A stretch of DNA of 64,000 nucleotides, from NCBI GenBank assembly GCA_963556255.1, contig OY744609.1:11129014-11193013 (forward strand). Reading direction: 5' to 3'. This DNA is from Allolobophora icterica (taxonomy: Eukaryota; Annelida; Clitellata; Crassiclitellata; Lumbricidae). The stretch's first letter is position 1; every line of letters starts with the position of its first letter. A model generated the notes under the pieces. That model was not told the DNA's origin. It saw only the letters and a list, made by a program, of their open reading frames with translations, and made no database searches. This document shows, piece after piece, positions 1 to 11,556 of the stretch. A program made the position numbers and the translations under genes.

Positions 1-175
1 TGTTATGATAAGGTCATGCTATAAATAGGTCATGTTGTCAGGTCATATTACAATCAGGTCATGCTATAATGAGGTCATATTTTTGAGGCAATGTTATCAG
101 ATCTAGTTATAATCAGGTCATATTATAATCAGGTCATGCTATGAGGTCGAGTTATAACAAGGTCATGCCCCAAGC
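1..175. repeat. Degenerate tandem repeat rich in AGGTCA
   Basis: About eight copies of AGGTCA, each followed by AT-rich sequence such as TGCTATAAT, are spaced irregularly at roughly 15-25 bases, all in one orientation. The block lies inside or just 3' of the MATE gene on the opposite strand and codes for nothing I can see. Confidence 0.6.
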
Positions 176-563
176 GAATGCAACCGACTATCAAATGTTT
201 TGCTTATGGTTTAACTCGTTTTCTTCTTTCAAGAAACACCAAAAACTCACTATTTCTGTCTGGCCATTAAATATCTGGGTGTCTAACTGTTCTTTACCTG
301 ACAACTGATTAACCGCATCCCAGGTTCCTACTCCTGTGTGACTTTTCGATGGCTAAAAATTTTCAATATAATAATATTAATCACGAGTTCATATTAAACT
401 GAGGGTTTGTTACAACCCGGTCACATTCTAAAGATGAATTAAATGCAAGGTTTAGGTTTGGGCAACTGTAAATCTTCTGATTTGACCAATCACTTAAATT
501 TTTCTTAAAACAAATTAGCTTATTTGCTTGCAGTTTACCTACCATCCAGGCAAATCCTTCCAC

Positions 564-3500
564 CTGGAAGCAGATGGAAAAGACACTGATATCCGTCTCT
601 CCAAGCAGACCTGTAGAAGTAAAACGATGATCCAGTTTTCATAAATTTTATCAGGAAATTTCCACCTGACATACTTCATATCACTGCCATAACCTCATTA
701 ATTAAAATTAATTATCATCACCTCCTCCATCATCAACCAATCACAAATTCAAAATCATAACCACAGATGATCAATCATCATAACCAAAAAATAACCATCA
801 TAATCATTTTCTTCAACTATTTATGTAACCAGATAAATTTACATAGAACCTTTTAGGTCATCATCGACGTAGTCATCATCATCATCATTATCCTCATAAG
901 CAACTTTGTTATCTTTGTCATCGGAATAAGTTTTCCCTCACCTGCCAAAAATGTTCCTACTTCCGTACAAAACCAGAATATGAAGGTCATGAAAATGCTC
1001 GAGACGGCAACTTTGGAAAACGGACCCCAGTCTTCCAGGCATTCCCAACTCCATCCTAGAATGAGCAGAAATACGAATAACAGAGACAACTGGAGCAAAC
1101 CTTTTATCGTTTACGAATACCATCTCGGGCATGACAGCTACTTTGATATGGGGGGGGAGAGGGAAATAGTCTTCCGTGAATGCGGCTAAAAGTTGAGCCA
1201 TCTAATCTAATCTAATCTCATCTGTTGACTTCCGTATCATGAAGCCATAGGCGTTAATCAATGATTGCTTCAAGTTAAATCCAATCAAAAATCATAATCT
1301 ATTGCAGAAGTTGCAGTGAAATTTAAATCCAATAAATCACAGAAACTAGAAGCACCCTATGCTGAAATAAATGATATATATATATAGATATATATAAACA
1401 TATATGTATATATATATACATATTTATATACACGTAGTGCTTGTAATTAGGCTGGTGCCTTGTATTTGGTCTTCGAGTGGCACTTTAGAAGTTTGGACAT
1501 AACGATTACGATTATATATAAATAAATGAGGGTTTAAGGCTTCAATGTGCCTCAACGACTCTGGTCTGTACTCAACTAATTTCTGGTGGGTCATGGTTGC
1601 TGTGCCTAGAACCTCTTTAAACTGTTAACTGTAATTGAAAATTTATAAAGCGCCAATCAGAAAGGTCAGTGGTGTTCCTGACCCTGGACCAGTGTCATCC
1701 TGGCAAACAGGAAAGTTTTCAGGTGCTTGCGGAACTGAGGGGAGAGAGACTAAGGAGCTCTAGCCGGAGATCCTGGCCAAATTGGGTCAAGCCGTTCATC
1801 CTTTGTAAGTAAGTAAGTGCAAACTGTGCCATGCATAGTCATTGCCTCTCCATGAATAGAAAAACAAACTAACCATTCCAGGTTTCTCGATATATTCCAC
1901 TTCCCCAAATGTAAGCCACAAGAAGAAACAAGACGATGTAGTACGTCATCGCCAGCGATATCGCAGAACCCCTACAACGAAAAACCGTCATCAATTTACA
2001 TTACATTAATTAATAATTAATAATCAATTGCACATGAAGAGAAAGCTACAATCAAATTTCACAAGACCAGTTTGATTGAGTATTATAAAAGCAGGTAGTC
2101 TGGCTGACTGATTGAACAAGTGAGTGATTGAACAAGTGAGTGATTGAACAAGTGAGTGATTGAACAAGTGAGTGATTGAACAAGTGAGTGATTGAACAAG
2201 AGAGTGAGTGAAACTGATTGAACAAATGATTGAGCACTTTTGCAGTCATATGGTTAGGCTGCACTGTAATTATTAGTCCACAGATGAGGAGATATTTTAA
2301 TCAGCAAGATTTTACTCACTGAAATCCAGTATTTTACTCACTGAATTCCCATATCTTACTCACTGAATTCCCATATCTTACTAACTGAATTCCCATATCT
2401 TACTCACTGAATTCCCATATTTTACTCACTGAATTCCCATATTTTACTAACTGAATTCCCATATTTTACTCACTGAATTCCCATATTTTACTCACTGAAT
2501 TCCCATATCTTACTCACTGAATTCCCAAATTTTACTAACTGAATTCCCATATTTTACTCACTGAATTCCCATATTTTATTCACTGAATTCCCATATTTTA
2601 CTCACTGAATTCCCATTTTGGCCTGGTAGACGAGGCCATAGTGGAGGACAGCGTTCATTCCACAGCTGACTATGCAGATGAAGAGATTAGGAAGTACACT
2701 GCTCTGAAACAACAATAGTCAAGTATGATATGTAAGTAACATGATGTGTAAGTATCACAGTAAGTTGAATCTTTAAAAAAGTCCTATTCGAATTCTAAAT
2801 TCTATGAGAAATGCCCTAACTGACCTGACACAGAAGATATCTCATCAAAGTGAAGATCCAACAATAGGCCTACAAAACAAAACAAATGCCTTCAAAAATC
2901 CATTACCATTTAACAAACAATAGAAAGATAATATCAAAAACAACAAATATACAATACTTAAGAAAGATAATATAAAAAACAACATCATGACTTTGTCAAG
3001 AACCTTCAATGTTCCATTGACTCCCGAACGACTCAATAAGAAAGCTTCACTTACACAGAAATCTCCACTATGCCATACTGATGGTGAATTAAGTGATAAC
3101 ATCAGCTCTCAAATTAATTAGCAGACTTCACATATTAATGATGCACATCACAATGAGGCTCAAGTGTACAATTCATTTAGTTAATAAAGCTAATTAAATC
3201 AACTAATTGCAGTTGGCAAGTAATTTGAATTCGACAAGGCATTCAGGAAACTGAAAAAACCATTAAACAAAAATGATAAATTGTAATTATATTTCCATGT
3301 GTATAACATATCTCAAAGAGAAAGTCCTGACCCTTAAAAGACAAAACTACCATCAAACACCATGATTTTCAAGCACTTACACAATGATTATGAAGTAAGT
3401 AAGTACAGATTTATGTAGAAATTCAGACCTTACCAGCGCACCAGGCATAAACAGCTGCGTGTATTCCTGAGCCAAACTGCAATTACAACATCAGAATGAT

Positions 3501-6500
3501 TAAAATTAAATTCAACTAAAACAGAAAAGGTGACACGAAATCTGTCGATTCGTGTGCGTTCAAATACAAAAAGTGCACATCAGTGAGAAAACTGAGCACC
3601 TTTGATGAGTCTCTCTTGAAGCAGTGCTATATATATTTTCAATTACAATTACAGAAACATCGGTGAATCAGTCGGTTGGTCAGTGGACTGATTCTGCAAC
3701 AATGATTCAGTTATTTCAGTTGCAGCACATGGTTCTACCACTACATTTACCACATGGCTCTACCACTTTCTAATCTGGTTCTCTGTCTGTGACAGATGAC
3801 CGATGTTCTGGAAAATTACTGGACTTAGTTTTTTTATGAGTCATTTGTCTATCATTCTGATAATTTTAAGGCATGCATCTGAACAGTGGGTTAGTGTTTT
3901 CCACAAATTTGTCTAATCTAATCTAAGATTAACAACTAATCTATGATTAATGGCTACTCTCAAATCAATGGCTAATCTAAGATTAATGGCTAATCTAATA
4001 TCAATGGCTAATCTAAGATTAAAAGCTACCCAATAAATGTGTCTAAACATTTTCAAAGCTCCTTTTCAAAGCTGTCAAAGGTGATCTTCATTTGCATAAG
4101 TAATTTTTGAGCTAATTAAAAACAAGTTATATAAACCAACTATGATCAACTACTGATTCACCGACAATTAAAATTAATTATGGACGTCCTGACCTGGCAA
4201 CGTCTGGATCCTGCCGGAGAAGAAGCAGAAGAGTTTCGGTGTTTAGCAGGACGGCCCAGATGGCCATAGCACACAAGACACCGAATATCAGACCTAAGCA
4301 CGAAAGCAGACATATGTGTAAGTAATTGCAATTGTAACCTGACATTTACAAAGCACCACTTCAACAATAAACTCATCAGTGGCACTCCTGACCTGAACCA
4401 GTGAAATCACGGTAAAATAATACAAACTTCAGTTGCTTGCGAGACTGTGGAAGGGACAAACTAAGGAGTTCGAGCCAGAGCTCTCACGAAAGGCGATTCC
4501 AGCTGGTGGGTCCAACATAGGCAAAGCTTCTGGACTGAGCTATAGCAGTACACATATGAGGGACAGTCATGAGTCTATGGGCAGCCAACCAAAGGGTGCC
4601 ACGACCCGGGACCGAGGAGAGCGAAATGCAGAAATCTTTAAGGTATGATGAAGCATAGCCAACAATACAAGATATGATTTTGCATGACTGGTAGTTATAA
4701 TTGTGCTAATTTATGAACTCAGTTTTGTTAAATGACAAACCTTTCTGCAAGTAAACTCCCATTTTCTTTCGGTTTGTGCTTCCATAGCTCTGAAAACAAT
4801 GCAGTTAAAAGACAAGGCTAAATACGACTTTTGTCAGAAATCGATTTATTCTTAGCAGTTATGTCCGGCTTTCACTTCTGTGTCTCTGTTCAAATCCCAG
4901 TGTAAATGAGAATCCATTTGCCAGGCCCTAATTTTAAACACTACATTTATTTTAAAAGATGGCAAATTAAAATAATACAGACATATAATTTAAAGAATTA
5001 TATTTACAATAATATAACTTTATTGCTCTATTTTATCATAACTCTGTGGCAGTAATTTAATATAATTCAGTCACTGATTTTACAAATAAAACTCACAAAC
5101 TACAATTGTATGAGACAAACTTAACAGCTGAAATTTAAAGACACTAATTTAATTTAAACAAACTAATTTAACTGAAAGAAACTAGCTGGTGTTACCTGTG
5201 AGAAGAAGGTGTCTCCACCGAACGCAAGGCCACGACCAACACTCACACATGTTATATAGATCACCTGAATAGCAATAAAGAGCAGAAAATGACAAATAAG
5301 GTGAGCTGCAGGTACTCTAAAAAGCATACTCCAAGACAATACAAGTGTATTTGATATAGTCCTCCTTCCAAAGGTCAAAACTGCACACAAGACCATACAA
5401 CAGAACATCAATGGCGCTGAGCAAATGTAAGTGAATGACTTGCAGGAGGCTTGAACTTGTACTCTCCGTCCAACAAGCTGAGCACTTAACTAATTGGTTA
5501 CCACATCACATAACACAATACTATACAATACAACATAATCCAATACAATTCAATACAAAAAAACACAATAAAGTAATGTAAAAAAAATTTCCAATGGACA
5601 ATACAGCACCGAAAAATGCAACTTTCACAAAATAACAGAGGAATTTAAAGAAAATCATGCAAAACAATATACAGTAAAGTACAATACACTACAATAGAGT
5701 AGACTTTTAAGCCATTGAGTGCTTTACCAGTCGCTGATAGGGATGAAGTGATGACAGTGATGATTACCCACCATGTTCCTGATGAGGATAAAAACAATAT
5801 TTAGGACGTGCATGCATTTGACAATGTTGATGACAAACCACGTTTCTGATACTAGTAATGGTAACGAATGACAAAGATGATTATGCTTATGATGACAATG
5901 AAAAACAACAAAGACGAAGACAAATTCTGCCTCCGTATCACCCACCGAGATGGCCATGGCTGCTGACGCCAGTTCCGTCTTTCCGAGGTGGCCACAGAAC
6001 ATAAGGCTAACCGGTTGGATGAAATAGTGAAACAGAATTGACAACGACTAGAAACAACAACACCGAACAACAACGATTAAGACAACCACTAAAAACGGTT
6101 GTCCAGTTGCTTGCCTGTTGCTGCCAAGGAAGTGCTTCAGTCAAAGTTTCATTCAACCCATATGTTCAGGCCGCTGAGGACTATTGACAAAAGCGGCGGA
6201 TGCATTTAACAATTAACGTGCAATTAACAATTAACGTGCAATTAACAATTAACGTGCAATTATGCTGGAGATGCCAAGAAATGCAGATATGACAAACACT
6301 AATTAGTATCACTGATAGGCACAAGTTTTTACCTCACTCACACCGTAGGGGTGGATGCATGATAGTCTAGTGGTTAGCGTGATGGACTGTCAACCAAGAG
6401 TCAGAGGTGCAAATCCCCGCAGGACAGAAATTTGTCGAGATTTCTACTCCACATGAGCCCAAAGCGAACTCAGCTATAATGAGTACACTGACCGTACACT

Positions 6501-7406
6501 GTTGGTGGGACGATCAGGCAATGAGGGAGAGGACTGGCCACCCGACCTCATATGCCGAGTCTAAGCAAATGAAGTCGCTAGCACTTCATACCCATGGTTG
6601 CCCAAGGGCTAGCTTAAGGGACTCTTTTTCTTCTTCTTCTTCGCACCTATGATTCACAATGCTCTATGGCACTATAAGACTTATCTAATCCAAACTAATC
6701 TGACTTCTATAGCGTCGTTGTCAACAGTGCACAAGCCATCAATCGATGAACGTTTAAGTTGATACTCAAATCAAAACCCATAATCACTTGAGAAGTCAAG
6801 AGCCGATGGGTCAGGAAACCAGACATCCTAATAAATGTTCAGAATAACAGTAATAATGAAGTCCTGCACGTTTGACCAACTATGACCAACGAATTTAACT
6901 CAGTCGTTTGCTACCCAGTTCGGTTTGTTCAGTCATTTCTCTGCTGTCATTTAGGTCTAAACTTAAAACCCATCTGTTTAAACTTAAGACTGATCTGTTT
7001 AAACTTAAGACTCGTCTGTTTAAACTTAAGAATATAATAATAATTATAATAATAATTATATTCTTTATTATTTCAAACCGACAGACGCAGTAAGATTACA
7101 CTGAAACATGAAAGTACAATCAATATCTTAATTAACACACGGTTTGGCAGCCATGCAAGGCGCCGCCCTAGAGAGGGGTTACGGGAGTCGATCCGCGTAC
7201 CTTATGCTCTCCTGGCCATGAGTGTTACCACTACTCTATCCCCTCATCTGTTTAAACTTAGATCAGATTAGACCAGATGACATTAGATGACCTACTGTAG
7301 GCCAGGCCAGTTTGAACAACGCCTTGAGTTCGCTAAAGAATCCAAACGGATAGAATCCGGTTGGTTGTCGAATCTCTGGACTGCCAGCATTTTCATTTGC
7401 CTCCAT
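564..7406 (-). CDS. SLC47A1: MATE-family multidrug and toxin extrusion transporter (SLC47A-like), 5' eleven coding exons, 3' end outside window
   Basis: Multi-pass cation/H+ antiporter of the MATE family. I assembled coding exons 7406-7296, 6047-5946, 5264-5196, 4789-4741, 4293-4194, 3476-3434, 2869-2825, 2703-2606, 1971-1874, 1055-942 and 610-564. All have AG/GT borders and the phases match at every junction, giving 292 residues without a stop. Family landmarks appear in order: LAWPT, FCGHLGKTEL, VSVGRGLAFGGDT, SYGSTN, LLNTETLLLLLRQDPDVAR, RYLLCQ, VLPNLF, GSAISLAMTYY, ECLEDW and TEVGTFLAG. The start is MEANENAG at 7406; a good acceptor (CTGTTTCAG) lies at 7436, so exon 7435-7296 includes 29 bases of leader. 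Vertebrate members are about 570 residues, so roughly half is present. Oddities are the splice-donor minisatellite in the intron after 2606 and loss of the first Glu in the TM7 motif. A possible next exon near 304-331 was too weak to include. SLC47A1 versus A2 cannot be decided. Confidence 0.88.
1360..1430. repeat. AT-rich microsatellite
   Basis: Run of imperfect (TA)n with interspersed CATATA, inside a MATE intron. Confidence 0.7.
1630..1810 (-). mobile_element. Fragment of non-LTR element 3' end (reverse orientation)
   Basis: Starts with ATTTATAAAGCGCCAATCAG. The same head (TTATAAAGCGC or TTATATAGCGCCAC) followed by a purine-rich 'gaactgaggggagagag' block recurs at 4340-4500, 15025-15140, 17585-17700 and 45190, so it is an interspersed repeat. 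Similar 3' tails follow retrotransposon coding fragments at 10.8 kb. Confidence 0.5.
2109..2234. repeat. 16-bp minisatellite in a MATE intron
   Basis: Unit GATTGAACAAGTGAGT repeated about seven times with little divergence. It lies in the same intron as, but is unrelated in sequence to, the 22-bp array 3' of exon 2703-2606. Confidence 0.85.
2310..2619 (-). repeat. 22-bp minisatellite made from the exon-8 splice donor
   Basis: Fourteen tandem units of about 22 bp. On the transcript (minus) strand each reads ATATGGGAATTCAGTGAGTAA or a close variant. The copy nearest the exon (2600-2619) is the real exon end and donor, GGGAATTCA|GTGAGT; the other thirteen repeat the last exon bases plus the donor downstream in the intron. 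Most carry GTGAGT and three carry GTTAGT. Confidence 0.9.
3905..4030. repeat. Degenerate minisatellite, AAGATTAATGGCTAATCT type
   Basis: Five or six imperfect copies of an 18-20 bp unit in the intron between exons 5 and 6 of the MATE gene. No coding content. Confidence 0.65.
4340..4520 (-). mobile_element. Second copy of the 'TTTATAAAGCGCC' interspersed repeat
   Basis: Matches the repeat at 1,630-1,810 through 'cagtggcactcctgacctg', 'cagttgcttgcgagactg' and 'actaaggag', with many substitutions. It begins 48 bases upstream (transcript sense) of MATE exon 4293-4194. Confidence 0.45.
5310..5475. mobile_element. Interspersed repeat, also present at 8,660-8,815
   Basis: The blocks 'gtatttgat', 'aaaactgcacacaagaccatac' and 'gacttgcaggaggctt...acttgtact' recur in order at 8,690-8,815. 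Probably a retrotransposon fragment; family unknown. Confidence 0.4.
6355..6650 (+). mobile_element. tRNA-derived SINE with TTC-rich tail
   Basis: Has an A-box-like TAGTCTAGTGGTTAGCG and a B-box-like AGGTGCAAATCCC, then a body shared with copies at 9.1, 10.1 and 37.2 kb ('cagctataatgagtacac', 'actggccac', 'gaagtcgctagcacttcat'). It ends GGGACTCTTTTTC followed by (TTC)n. About 290 bp, in the first MATE intron. Confidence 0.7.
6930..7070 (+). pseudogene. Non-LTR retrotransposon ORF2 C-terminal scrap with 21-bp duplications
   Basis: Reads SFRSKLKTHLFKL, the usual ending of CR1/L2-type ORF2 proteins, followed by two 21-bp tandem repeats of the KTxLFKL codons and an ATAATAAT-rich tail. Only the extreme C terminus remains. 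Confidence 0.5.
7140..7248 (-). mobile_element. tRNA-like SINE head or tRNA pseudogene
   Basis: The minus strand begins GGGGATAGAGTAGTGGTAAC (A-box-like) and carries a B-box-like GGATCGACTCCC and a CCCC that could pair with the initial GGGG. No plausible full cloverleaf was found by eye, so I do not call a functional tRNA. Confidence 0.45.
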
Positions 7407-7499
7407 CTCAGAAAACCAACTCCAATAAAAATGCGCTGAAACAGAGACATATTGAAATTTATCAACACACGACAACCATCTTACGTATAAATGTACATA

Positions 7500-8060
7500 T
7501 TTCTGTATGTATATATGTATGTATGTTTAGGTGGCGGCATACCAATGGTTCCCAGAGGGCGCGTGAATATTATTTCACTGGACTTGCTCGTATTAAGGCT
7601 TAGGTTGCAGCTGCATGCTCAGGCAGTAATGTGCTCGAGTTCCATCTCAGTGGTAGTGATGCCTGATGCGGGAACTGCAAGGTAACAATCATCGGCATAT
7701 TTCAAAATGCGGTTACTTTTGTTGATTGGTTTTAAACCTGAGATGGCAACTACAAAATCAGTGGGGCCCAAACCGGATACCTGAATGATGTTTGCATTGA
7801 TTTGTGCAAGGGAAGATATTTCTCCCCGGAATTTAGTGCAGTGACTTCGATTGTGAAGGAGGTTCAAGATCCAGTTAAAGATATAATCAGGGATTGGAAG
7901 GATGCAAGCTGCTCGACCAGATATGAATGTCAGACCGAGTCAAATGCTTTGGAAAAATCTAAGGAAACCAAGCAAACATAGGGTTCATTACCTAGGGTAT
8001 CAAGGATGTGTAGATATAGACATCAAAGCAGCAGCCATTGAGCCTGTAGGCCTAAAGCTA
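7500..8060 (-). pseudogene. Reverse transcriptase fragment of a CR1/L2-like non-LTR retrotransposon
   Basis: Broken in several frames on the minus strand: VSLDFSKAFDSV (RT block A), NWILNLLHNRSHCTKFRG, GLGPTDFVVAISGLKP, then ILKYADDCYLAVPAS with the YADD catalytic motif, then NTSKSSEIIFTRP. The order matches the palm domain of CR1/L2-clade enzymes. Stops and frameshifts make it a dead fragment. It lies upstream of the first MATE coding exon. Confidence 0.8.
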
Positions 8061-8163
8061 TACTGGTCATCAAACTTCCAATTAAAGTCCGGGTCTGTGA
8101 GTACCGGATATATATATATATATAATTTATATATATATAATTTATATATATATATATAATTAT

Positions 8164-8601
8164 TAGGGCTGTACCGAATAGTGATTATCACTATTCGGGC
8201 CGAATACGAATAATTGGACCAACTATTCGGCCGAATACGAATACGAATAGTGTACAAAATAGGTCCACCGACAACATTCAAAATTTCAAATGTAAGCAAA
8301 AGTTTCAGTTCAGTAAATTTAATGCATAAACTAAAAGTGAACAGTTAACTACTGGTAATTTTTGCATTCTTCTGCCAGTCTGTGTAAACTAGGAATGGAA
8401 CTGATTTAACTAAACTTAGAAATTGTCACTTACTTAGCATTCACTCCACTCACTATAACAGCCACATATGCAGAAACAGATGTCACGTGACCACTATTCG
8501 TATTCGGTCCGACCGCTACTATTCGGCCGAATACCGAATAGCTATTTGGCTCACTATTCGGCCCCGAAGCGAATACGAAGCGAATATTCGGTACAGCCCT
8601 A
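8164..8601. mobile_element. 438-bp hAT-like MITE with 8-bp target duplication
   Basis: Terminal inverted repeat TAGGGCTGTACCGAATA / TATTCGGTACAGCCCTA. Flanked on both sides by ATAATTAT (8156-8163 and 8602-8609). The subterminal regions carry many copies of ATTCGGCCGAATA-type palindromes; there is no transposase. Confidence 0.85.
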
Positions 8602-8609
8602 ATAATTAT

Positions 8610-9080
8610 ACATACGCGTAACAATTTTTTCTAGAATTCTACAGAGGATTGAGGTAATAGAGATGGACGGTAATCAAATACCGTACAACTGTATTTGATG
8701 CTGCCCTCGCTCCAAACTTCAAAATTGCACACATGACCATACCACAGAAGAACAGTAGCGCAGAGCAATTATGAGCGAAGGACTTGCTCAAGGTTCTTAC
8801 ACAGTGACTTGTACTCATGGGCGTCCGGGGGGCACAAGGGAGCGCAAGTAACAATTAAGTAACAAACAGAATAATGAGTAAATAATCAAGGAAGATGAGC
8901 AATGGTTAGTATAATATGTCAGCTTTTCTTGGACCTTGTTGCACAGTACTTGTTGATTCATGACTGTAACTGTAATATTTGTGTGTGCAATAAACAAACT
9001 CCAATTCCAATGCCACATCATACATATGAATATATTTTGTCAGTTACATTGCAACTCTGAACAGCATTGATGCGTCAGCT
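8610..9080. other. Repeat-derived intergenic sequence
   Basis: 8,660-8,815 repeats the element seen at 5,310-5,475. 'catgggcgtccgggggg' near 8,816 resembles the start of the segmental duplications at 45.9 and 54.35 kb. No gene seen. Confidence 0.5.
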
Positions 9081-9084
9081 ACCA

Positions 9085-9465
9085 GCTTATCTGTTGTAAC
9101 ATCATCACTGTCAACTGAGAGATCATAGGTTCAAATCTCAACCCAGGCAGAAAGATGACTCAAGATTCCTGCTCTACTTGCACCTAATAGCAAATTCAGA
9201 TACTAAATGAGTCAACTGACTATATACACTCAATGAGACGGTGAAGGGAGGAACTGGCCACTCATCATCACATACAAAAGCAATGAAAAATGAAGTTGCT
9301 AACACTTCATAATCATATATGGCTGGCTTGGCTGCCTCTCAGTGCTAGTAAAAAGGGACTGCCCTTCTTCTCCCTCCTCTTCTCCCCCCTCTTCTTCTCC
9401 CTCTTCCTCTACTTCATCTTCTCCCTCTTCTTCTTCTTCATCTTCTCCTCTTCTTCTTCCTCTTT
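9085..9465 (+). mobile_element. tRNA-derived SINE with expanded TTCTCC tail
   Basis: B-box-like AGGTTCAAATCTC, the shared SINE body ('cacctaatagcaaattcag', 'gaactggccac', 'gaagttgctaacacttcat') and GGGACTGCCCTTC, then about 100 bases of (TTCTTCTCC)n. Same family as 6,355 and 10,081. Confidence 0.7.
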
Positions 9466-9629
9466 TTAATGCTTCAAATTCTGAAAACCTTTTTACAGCG
9501 CAGTGCCAAAGGCTGCTATCAACAAGTGAAATGATGACATAAACAATGAGGATCTGAAGAACTACTACAGAGAATGGAGATCACTAATTCACACCCATCA
9601 CTACCAGATGGTTGGCACCTGGAGCAAAA

Positions 9630-9835
9630 GATGATGATGAAGATGATTGTGAAGATGACAATGAAGATGATGTTCAAAGACGATGATGGAGATGATGAAG
9701 ATGATGATGAAGATGACAATGATGATAATAAAGATAATGATAAAGATGATGATGGAAATGAAGATGATGATGATGATGACGATGATGATGATGACGATAA
9801 AGATGATGATGATAATAATGAAGATGATGAAAGGC
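9630..9835. repeat. GAT/GAA trinucleotide microsatellite
   Basis: Imperfect (GATGATGAA)n. It produces long acidic or Met-rich open frames that are artefacts of the repeat. Confidence 0.85.
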
Positions 9836-10080
9836 AGCCAGATAAAACTGGAAACGGTGCTAACTCATTCATTCAGACTGTGCGAGATCAGGTTTACACT
9901 AAATATCAGGATGCTCAAAAGGCACAACCCATTCAGAGTATGCACCTGTTTTTTGTAGTCAGATGCATCATTCTGCCACCTGTGTTTTTTCACACGCTCT
10001 TAAAACTACACCAGTTATTGGTCGATCTGTTTTAGCCACAAAAGTAGAATCCAGTCTTTAACGAACTCTGACGGCTGCCA

Positions 10081-10345
10081 AGGAGGTGCGGTAGTTCAGT
10101 GGTTAGCATGCCGGACTGTCACACCTGAGGCTGGGGGTTCAAATCCATGTCAGGGTAGAAAGACACTTCAATATTTCTGTTCCAATGGTGCCCCTGGCAA
10201 AATAAGTATAATGATTTTACAAGGGGTGGGAAGGTCATGCAAATAGGACTACTGAGGTTGAGAAAGTGAAGTCACAAACACTTTAGGCCCAAGGCTGCTT
10301 CTCAAGGTTCAAGGACTGCTCTTCCTTTTGCTTTTCTTGGCAAAA
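10081..10345 (+). mobile_element. tRNA-derived SINE, third copy
   Basis: Clear A box (GTAGTTCAGTGGTTAGC) and B box (GGTTCAAATCC) spaced as in a tRNA, then the SINE body and AAGGACTGCTCTTCC. Confidence 0.75.
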
Positions 10346-10577
10346 AATCCAGAAAAAGGAATCTCTGGGTAAACTCAAGTAAGAGCAAAGGTTTATGAAA
10401 ACTAAATACTGAACTGATGTTTCTTCATAATTGTGGCAGCCTCATTGGATTACCTCAGAGTTCTTCTCTTCACATTCTTTGTATTGTTTTCTCTTCTTCT
10501 CATTCTTCTACTCCTATGGCTAACTGTATCGTTTACATCTACTTTACCTTACCTATTACTTCTGAGCCCAAGGTACA

Positions 10578-10878
10578 TTGCTTGATCTTTTTGTTCCCAG
10601 GACTAAAACTGCCTTGGCCCAGAACCGGGCGTTTGCTGTAGTGGGTCCCACGATCTGGAACGACCTTCCCCTCCCCGTGCTCAGGGCCAAACTAATGACT
10701 GGATTTTCCTCATCGATCTCGCGTTCCCTAAAGGCCTTTCTGTTTCCCCGGTGCTTCTGTGCTGAGAGCGCCTCTGAACAGTTATTCTGCGAGAGGCACT
10801 TTATAAATTTCTATATACAATACAATACAATACAATACAATACAATACAATACAATACAATACAATACAATACAAGGC
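10578..10878 (+). pseudogene. C terminus and 3' tail of a non-LTR retrotransposon
   Basis: Encodes QNRAFAVVGPTIWNDLP and SISRSLKAFLF, the WNxLP...FKxxLK..LF ending typical of CR1/L2 and Jockey ORF2. It is followed by GAGAGGCACTTTATAAAT and a (TACAA)n tail of about 11 units, the type of simple 3' tail used by these elements. The 5' truncation is typical. Confidence 0.75.
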
Positions 10879-10879
10879 A

Positions 10880-11485
10880 GTAAACTCTGTTTGGAAAGTC
10901 ATTCCTCTAATGAGCGACAGATGGCATTAGAAATGGCTCACCCAAGGACCTCTGTTTACTGCATAGTAACCCAGGAGCCCATGGTTCAGCCCAGACCCCC
11001 ACCCAGTATGGGAAGCTGGCCAAACGCCAAATAACCGGAAAGATGAGAGGGGTGACCCTGATGCACTGCAACCTGCATCAGTACCAGCAGCAGCAGCAGC
11101 ATCATCATCAGCCAGTCATCATTTGCTGGAGAGGCAGACGAGAACAGGAAATGAAAACATATATCAATAGCTAATACATACTTCCACAGAAATTATACAA
11201 CTCAAGGCAAACAGCCGTTCCATCAATTATTCACCACCCTACAATGTACACAAATACACACACACGCACGCACGCACACATACACGCACATACATACACA
11301 TATACACTCATATGTATAGACATCTAACACACACCCCGTATACACACAGAGTTGTTTATTAACAGGGCCACGATATCTTTTATCCTGTGCAATTATGTAT
11401 TTCATATATAAATATATATACCAGTTTGTGTATATTATATATTTATATGCATGCGATATACAGATAGTTATTATTCCTAGGAACA

Positions 11486-11556
<71 letters not shown>

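Noticed and set aside
304..331. Possible twelfth MATE exon (VGTWDAVNQLS between AG and GT)
   Set aside because: Similarity to the family's 'RVGNALGAG' region is too weak and the intervening expected segment was not found.
9574..10035. 153-residue acidic open frame
   Set aside because: Product of a (GATGATGAA)n microsatellite; no domain and no splice context.
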